Shown here piece after piece: positions 6,293-10,537 of a stretch of 10,537 nucleotides of DNA. The stretch comes from Fidelibacterota bacterium (GTDB lineage: Bacteria > Fidelibacterota > Fidelibacteria > Fidelibacterales > Fidelibacteraceae). The notes beneath the pieces are model-generated. The model ran no database searches. It had not been told where the DNA came from and saw only the letters and a list, made by a program, of their open reading frames with translations. Position numbers and translations under genes: made by a program. Every line of letters starts with the position of its first letter. The stretch's first letter is position 1. The DNA is taken from the NCBI GenBank assembly GCA_030629925.1, contig DAOVOB010000022.1, forward strand, positions 1-10,537, in the 5' to 3' direction.

Positions 6293-7671
6293 TGTTGCAA
6301 GATATTTTAAAAGTGATCAATATTTTTAATTATGTGGTTTTCATTTATTTTATCACTTTGAATATTTGGTATTTTACTTTAAATATTTTAGCTTATCTTG
6401 GATTGAAAAAATACATGCTTCGTCTCCAGGTAACCCATCCAAATGATAAACTTTTGCTGGCAAGTGCTCCTCCTGTAACTCTTTTGACTCCGGCTTTTAA
6501 TGAATCGGAGAACTGTATCGCCTCAGTTGAAAGTCAGCTAAAGATACAGTATCCCGATATGAAGGTTTTATTTATTAATGACGGTAGCACAGATGATACC
6601 TTAGAAAAAATGATCGAGGCTTTTCAAATGAAGCCGGCCTTCCTTCCTCAAATTTCATTTTTAGAAACAAAGGAAGTAAAAAAGATCTATCAAAGTACTC
6701 TGCATTCCAATCTTTGGTTAATAGATAAAGAGAACGGCAAGAAAGCCGATGCTTTGAATGTTGGGATCAATTATTGTCAGACTCCATTATTTTGTGCAAT
6801 TGATAATGATTCTATGCTTGAGCAGGACTCCATTGCACGAGTTGTGATCCCCTTTATCGAAGATACGCGCACGATTGTTTCGGGTGGTATTATCCGTATG
6901 GCCAATGGTTGTACTTTTGAGGATGGACATATTACCAAGATTGATCTGCCAAAGAATCTTCTCGCTCGTTTTCAGGTCATGGAGTATTTAAGGGCATTCT
7001 ATGGTGGACGTCTTGCTTGGGATATCATTGATGCATCACTTATTGTTTCAGGTGCTTTTGGTGTGTTCCGGCATTCTATCGTGGTCGCGGCAGGCGGTTA
7101 TCAACATAAAACCATTGGTGAGGACATGGAGTTGATCGTTCGTTTGCACAAATACTGCGGTGATAACAAGATCCCTTATAAAATTCGATTTATACCCGAT
7201 CCTGTTGCTTGGACTGAAGGGCCAACTACTTTACGAACGCTCGGGCGCCAACGCGATCGCTGGCAACGTGGCTTACTTGACTCCATATTACCCAATATCG
7301 GAATGTTATTTCGCCCCAAATACAAGAAAGTTGGTATGATCGCAATGCCTTTTTATTTCATCTATGAAATGTTGGGACCCCTGATCGAGATCATGGGATA
7401 TTTATTCTTTTTCTTTCTTATTCTTATCGGACATGCAAGTTTAACTTATGTAATCGCATTCCTGTTGGTAGCAGTTATACTTGGGATGTGTCTATCTTTA
7501 TTTTCTTTAGTACTGGAGGAATTAAGCTTTCACCGTTATCCCAAATTTTCGCATTTATTGAAATTGATGAGTGTGGCCGTTATTGAGAATATCGGATACA
7601 GACAATTAAATAGCTGGTGGAGGATCAAAGGAACATGGTCCTTTATGAGAAAAAAACAAAATTGGTATTGA
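6292..7671 (+). CDS. Processive family 2 glycosyltransferase (polysaccharide synthase, BcsA/PgaC/NfrB type)
   Basis: This 459-residue inner-membrane enzyme has the complete GT2 synthase signature: nucleotide-sugar binding PAFNES (67-72) and NDGSTDDT (96-103, Asp97), KKADALN (150-156), metal-binding DND (171-173), the acceptor/catalytic GED (276-278, Asp278 as base) and QRDRW (320-324) that binds the growing chain. A membrane helix precedes the catalytic domain (about 9-36), and hydrophobic segments follow it at about 350-380 and 384-408, as in synthases that polymerise and translocate one glycan chain. No PilZ domain is attached, so c-di-GMP control, if any, must come through partners. The sugar cannot be deduced; similarity of layout to poly-N-acetylglucosamine and NfrB-type synthases is only a hint. 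It is coupled to the HEAT gene (TAATG overlap) and lies one base from the next gene. Confidence 0.88.
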   Translation: MLQDILKVINIFNYVVFIYFITLNIWYFTLNILAYLGLKKYMLRLQVTHPNDKLLLASAPPVTLLTPAFNESENCIASVESQLKIQYPDMKVLFINDGSTDDTLEKMIEAFQMKPAFLPQISFLETKEVKKIYQSTLHSNLWLIDKENGKKADALNVGINYCQTPLFCAIDNDSMLEQDSIARVVIPFIEDTRTIVSGGIIRMANGCTFEDGHITKIDLPKNLLARFQVMEYLRAFYGGRLAWDIIDASLIVSGAFGVFRHSIVVAAGGYQHKTIGEDMELIVRLHKYCGDNKIPYKIRFIPDPVAWTEGPTTLRTLGRQRDRWQRGLLDSILPNIGMLFRPKYKKVGMIAMPFYFIYEMLGPLIEIMGYLFFFFLILIGHASLTYVIAFLLVAVILGMCLSLFSLVLEELSFHRYPKFSHLLKLMSVAVIENIGYRQLNSWWRIKGTWSFMRKKQNWY

Positions 7672-7672
7672 T

Positions 7673-8863
7673 ATGAAAAAAATTACGATCATGATGATGA
7701 TGATCACTATTCTGAGTGCAACTACTTTGGATTATGAAGCTCTGCATGAAAAGGGGAGGATACTTTATCAGACTGGCTCAGCGCAGGAAGCGTTAGAGGT
7801 CTATCAAGAAATATTGAATAGTTTTCCCGATGATGTCGATGCCCTGCTGTTTCGAGGTCGATTGTTTGCTAGATTGGAACTCTATGATCTGGCTGAGACT
7901 GAATTGCTTCATGTTATAGAGTTGACACCCAATTACTTGGATGCTTATTATGCCCTTGCTTCAGTCTATTATTGGTCCGGAAGGTTAGAGGACGCGGCAA
8001 GAACGCTTACTCTTTGGATAGAAATGGATATGGAAAACCCCGATGCCTATATCTTATCGGCTCGTGTTTCCATCGCGGGCAGAAAATATGCTGCCGCTAG
8101 AACGTTCCTCGAATTGGCTGGAGATTTTAATGCTGATCCGGAAGTGGTTGAAAAACTATTGAGTTTGATCAACACACCTCGAATCACCACGAAATGGGCA
8201 GCGGGTCTTAGATATGAATATTTGTTTGTGGATCAAAGTCGACCGGACTGGCAACAATTTCAGGCTTATATTACTCATGATTTTGACAAGATCCTGCTTA
8301 CAGCAGAATTCAATCGTTATCAAAGAAACGATACCTTTGATCATACTATTGTTTTGGATACATATTATAAATTATGGAAAAAGGCCTACATGAATACCCG
8401 ACTTCAAGCCGGTTTGAGTGGGGAGTTTTTACCGGTCGTCGATGTAACGGCAGAAGTATTTCAGGCAGTTGGAACTCGTCATGAACCCGCCTTGGGATAC
8501 CGGATGATGCATTATGACTCAACTGCGGCTCATATTCCCTCAGTTGCATGGGCAATGTATCCCGGACGCTTCTATATACGTGATAAGACCAGTTTGATCA
8601 TTAATGATGGGTTAAACTGGCAAAATCAATTTACCGTTCGATATTTCTTCGATGATGTTGATACCTATATACAACTTATGAATGTTGTTGGAACAGACTT
8701 TAATGCTTTTAATAATGAGTGGATGCAAAGTGTAGCTTTTGCTTTAAGCGGATCACTTGCTCTGAATAAAAATATATTATTTTCAACTGTTCTGTCATGG
8801 ACAAGGGATGAATTTCTTTTGAATCGCTTGGGTGGATCGTTGGGATTTACTTATAGGTGGTAA
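7673..8863 (+). CDS. TPR protein with C-terminal YaiO-like outer-membrane beta-barrel
   Basis: The 396-residue product begins with a short signal peptide (MKK plus a hydrophobic run rich in Met and Ile; cleavage near 16-18). Four tetratricopeptide repeats follow at about 21-54, 55-88, 89-122 and 123-153, with typical residues (for example YxxALxxY and P at repeat ends). From about 172 to the end the sequence alternates polar and hydrophobic residues, is rich in aromatic ones, and finishes FTYRW with a terminal aromatic, as outer-membrane barrels do. The periplasmic TPR plus barrel plan is that of YaiO, NfrA and PgaA, which guide glycans across the envelope. Being last in an operon with a GT2 synthase, it is likely the export channel. 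The barrel length of about 225 residues is smaller than PgaA and closer to YaiO-type barrels. Confidence 0.82.
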   Translation: MKKITIMMMMITILSATTLDYEALHEKGRILYQTGSAQEALEVYQEILNSFPDDVDALLFRGRLFARLELYDLAETELLHVIELTPNYLDAYYALASVYYWSGRLEDAARTLTLWIEMDMENPDAYILSARVSIAGRKYAAARTFLELAGDFNADPEVVEKLLSLINTPRITTKWAAGLRYEYLFVDQSRPDWQQFQAYITHDFDKILLTAEFNRYQRNDTFDHTIVLDTYYKLWKKAYMNTRLQAGLSGEFLPVVDVTAEVFQAVGTRHEPALGYRMMHYDSTAAHIPSVAWAMYPGRFYIRDKTSLIINDGLNWQNQFTVRYFFDDVDTYIQLMNVVGTDFNAFNNEWMQSVAFALSGSLALNKNILFSTVLSWTRDEFLLNRLGGSLGFTYRW

Positions 8864-8870
8864 ACTCCCT

Positions 8871-8959
8871 GAATATCGAACATAAGAACAATCGAACACC
8901 GAACATTCGAAATTCAAAGTTAACTTCGAATGTTCATGATTCATGATTCGATGTTCACT
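8871..8959. repeat. Inverted heptamer/octamer array (GAACNNN family)
   Basis: GAACATTCGAA (8901-8911) pairs perfectly with TTCGAATGTTC (8925-8935). Farther out GAACAATCGAA (8886-8896) pairs with TTCGATGTTC (8947-8956) with one bulged base. Each arm is a run of 7- or 8-base words beginning GAA when read inward (8871-8915, and in reverse complement 8956-8928). It begins 7 bases after the stop of the TPR-barrel gene, so it would fold at the end of the polysaccharide transcript. It may stop or stabilise that RNA, but there is no T-tract on either side. Confidence 0.7.
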
Positions 8960-9040
8960 GAAGGTTATTAGTTTTTCAATTTCTCGTAATGGCATAATAG
9001 CAATTCCCCGCTTTTTTTTATCACGCAGGTGCAATCCGTT

Positions 9041-9069
9041 CCCCTAACACCCCATACCCTAAACCCACT
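9041..9069. repeat. Short heptamer array, ACCCNNN family (4 units)
   Basis: Four units, one of 8 and three of 7 bases (CCCCTAAC, ACCCCAT, ACCCTAA, ACCCACT), stand out as C-rich in AT-rich DNA. The resemblance to telomere-like CCCTAA words is superficial. The rest of the 8864-9155 gap is plain AT-rich sequence that must contain the malic enzyme promoter; I see no convincing boxes. Confidence 0.5.
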
Positions 9070-9146
9070 AACATTCTTTCAATATTCTTGTTATCATTTA
9101 TCAATTTTATTAATTTCATGCAGTTAGAGGGAAACAATATCAACTT

Positions 9147-9152
9147 GGAGAG
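9147..9152 (+). promoter_or_regulatory. Ribosome binding site of the malic enzyme gene
   Basis: GGAGAG lies a few bases before the ATG at 9156 (five bases from GGAG). The start codon sits inside the 10-bp palindrome GATCATGATC (9152-9161). Confidence 0.75.
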
Positions 9153-9155
9153 ATC

Positions 9156-10430
9156 ATGATCACAAAAGAACAGGCCTTGGAATATCACGCCAAACCCATA
9201 CCTGGAAAATTAACGGTAAGAGCGAGCAAAAAATGCGAAACCCAGGAAGACCTTAGCTTGGCCTATACTCCGGGTGTTGCAGATCCATGCCTTGAAATAG
9301 AAAAGCATCCCGAAGATGTTTATAAATATACTAACAAAGGTAATCTTGTAGCCGTTATTTCTAATGGTACAGCTGTTCTTGGACTAGGTGATATTGGTGC
9401 AGCAGCCGGAAAACCGGTAATGGAAGGGAAGGGAGTTCTATTTAAGCGATTTGCGGATGTTGACGTTTACGACATTGAATTAGATACGAAAGATCCCGAT
9501 GAGATCATTAAGATCGTTAAAGCGATGGAGCCCACTTTCGGGGGTATTAATCTTGAAGATATTAAAGCTCCCGAATGTTTTTATATTGAAGAAACCCTAA
9601 TTAAAGAAATGAATATTCCTGTTTTTCATGATGACCAACATGGGACGGCCATTATTTCCGGAGCGGCAGTGCTTAATGCCTGTGAGGTACAGGGAAAAGA
9701 TCTGTCAGAGTGTAAAATCGTGATCTCCGGAGCCGGTGCAGCTGCCATTTCCTGTGCAAAGCATTATGAACTTCTTGGTGCAAAGCATGAAAACATTATC
9801 ATGTGCGACAGAAAAGGTGTCCTGACAAAAACCCGCTATGCCGAACTTGGTGAAGTAAAACGACAATTCGTTTCCGACACCCTTAAAGTGTCACTGGCAG
9901 AAGCGCTTGATGGAGCCGATATTTTCGTTGGTCTCTCAGTGGGTGGTTTGGTGACAACTGATATGATCAAGCTTATGGCAGATAAACCTATATTATTTCC
10001 CATGGCAAATCCAACTCCGGAAATTCATTATGAAGAAATATTAAAAGTTCGGCCGGACGCTATTGCAGGGACCGGGCGCTCGGATTACCCAAACCAAGTA
10101 AATAATGTTTTGGGGTTTCCTTTTATATTCAGAGGTGCTCTTGATGTTCAAGCTTCAACGATAAACGAAGAAATGAAAATAGCCGCTACTCTGGCATTAG
10201 CCGGATTGGCAAAAGAACCCTGTATCGAAGCAGTTGAAAAAGCGTATAATGGTGAGCATTTTACTTTTGGTAAGGATTATGTGATCCCTAAGCCCTTTGA
10301 TCCTCGCGTGCTTGTATGGGAATCCTATGCTGTAGCAGAAGCCGCTATTAATACGGGTGTGGCTCGTAAAAAAATTGACCTGAAAAATTACAGGGTTCAG
10401 CTTGAAAAGCGCTTGAATACAGGGAAATAA
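9156..10430 (+). CDS. NAD(P)-dependent malic enzyme, short bacterial form
   Basis: This 424-residue cytosolic enzyme should convert malate and NAD(P)+ to pyruvate, CO2 and NAD(P)H, linking C4 acids to pyruvate. Family landmarks are all present: [12 protein letters not shown] with the catalytic Tyr37, [12 protein letters not shown] (70-81), [11 protein letters not shown] with the catalytic Lys92, the metal ligands in [11 protein letters not shown] (E134, D135) and FHDDQHGTA (D159/D160), the Rossmann fold [11 protein letters not shown] (191-201), and NPTPEI near the C-terminal part. Length fits the stand-alone small type, without the phosphotransacetylase-like extension of MaeB. The coenzyme preference cannot be assigned with confidence. 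A clear ribosome site supports the start. It is separated by about 290 bases of repeat-bearing DNA from the polysaccharide operon and appears to be its own transcription unit. Confidence 0.93.
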   Translation: MITKEQALEYHAKPIPGKLTVRASKKCETQEDLSLAYTPGVADPCLEIEKHPEDVYKYTNKGNLVAVISNGTAVLGLGDIGAAAGKPVMEGKGVLFKRFADVDVYDIELDTKDPDEIIKIVKAMEPTFGGINLEDIKAPECFYIEETLIKEMNIPVFHDDQHGTAIISGAAVLNACEVQGKDLSECKIVISGAGAAAISCAKHYELLGAKHENIIMCDRKGVLTKTRYAELGEVKRQFVSDTLKVSLAEALDGADIFVGLSVGGLVTTDMIKLMADKPILFPMANPTPEIHYEEILKVRPDAIAGTGRSDYPNQVNNVLGFPFIFRGALDVQASTINEEMKIAATLALAGLAKEPCIEAVEKAYNGEHFTFGKDYVIPKPFDPRVLVWESYAVAEAAINTGVARKKIDLKNYRVQLEKRLNTGK

Positions 10431-10488
10431 GTATTACTTCAATATATAATGCCATAATAAATCTCTATTTTTTACCAGTAATTCTGCT

Positions 10489-10494
10489 TATAAT
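10489..10494 (+). promoter_or_regulatory. Possible -10 box for a downstream gene
   Basis: A perfect TATAAT lies 37 bases before the ATG at 10531, with TG four bases before it. No good -35 box is found at the usual distance, and the region is very AT-rich, so support is weak. Confidence 0.3.
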
Positions 10495-10530
10495 AAGTAT
10501 TAATAATAATTTAAGCGGTCGAGAGAGATA

Positions 10531-10537
10531 ATGATCC
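10531..10537 (+). CDS. Possible start of the next gene (2 codons, truncated)
   Basis: ATG at 10531 follows the purine-rich GAGAGAGATA (10521-10530), which resembles the leader of the malic enzyme gene (GGAGAGATC then ATGATC). Only ATG ATC C is inside the window, so the product cannot be named. Confidence 0.35.

Noticed and set aside
7253..7260. HIP1 octamer GCGATCGC
   Set aside because: I noticed only this copy, inside coding sequence; no sign of the abundance seen in cyanobacteria.
9041..9069. Telomere-like CCCTAA repeat
   Set aside because: Only four imperfect units inside a chromosome-like context; it fits the general heptamer pattern better.

Overview
The window is an AT-rich stretch of about 10.5 kb from a Gram-negative bacterium: it encodes an outer-membrane beta-barrel protein, an inner-membrane glycosyltransferase and a multi-cluster iron-sulfur flavoprotein. 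The anaerobe-like flavoprotein, the short bacterial malic enzyme and the very repeat-rich intergenic DNA would suit an amino-acid-fermenting anaerobe of the FCB/Cloacimonadota type. No marker gene is present, so the taxonomy is an inference.

Layout. Positions 1-69 hold the end of a plus-strand gene, probably a membrane protein. Positions 70-539 contain no gene but several repeats: two REP-like hairpins, arrays of 7-base units and a 74-bp inverted repeat. A two-gene minus-strand operon (540-3763) encodes a fused ferredoxin/FAD/2x[4Fe-4S]/BFD-type [2Fe-2S] oxidoreductase and, overlapping it by ATGA, a DAO-family FAD enzyme. Together they look like an HcnABC/opine-oxidase/proline-dehydrogenase type amine or amino-acid dehydrogenase whose substrate cannot be read from the sequence. 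A divergent intergenic region carries a LacI-type operator-like site.

The plus-strand operon 3967-8863 has four genes that touch or nearly touch: a two-receiver protein with a degenerate GGDEF-like core; a single-pass membrane protein with HEAT-like repeats; a processive GT2 glycosyltransferase with all catalytic motifs; and a TPR protein ending in a YaiO-like outer-membrane barrel. The simplest reading is a synthase-dependent exopolysaccharide machine: synthesis and translocation by the GT2, export by the TPR-barrel protein as in the PgaA/NfrA logic, and control through the response regulator and HEAT protein. It lacks the usual PilZ, BcsB, deacetylase or hydrolase partners and is the best candidate here for an undescribed system.

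After a repeat-bearing gap (8864-9155) comes a complete malic enzyme gene (9156-10430), then what may be the first codons of another gene at 10531.

The most striking non-coding feature is a common 7-base periodicity in nearly every non-coding stretch outside the 3764-3966 promoter region. Five arrays use different heptamer families, and two of them are arranged as large inverted repeats.
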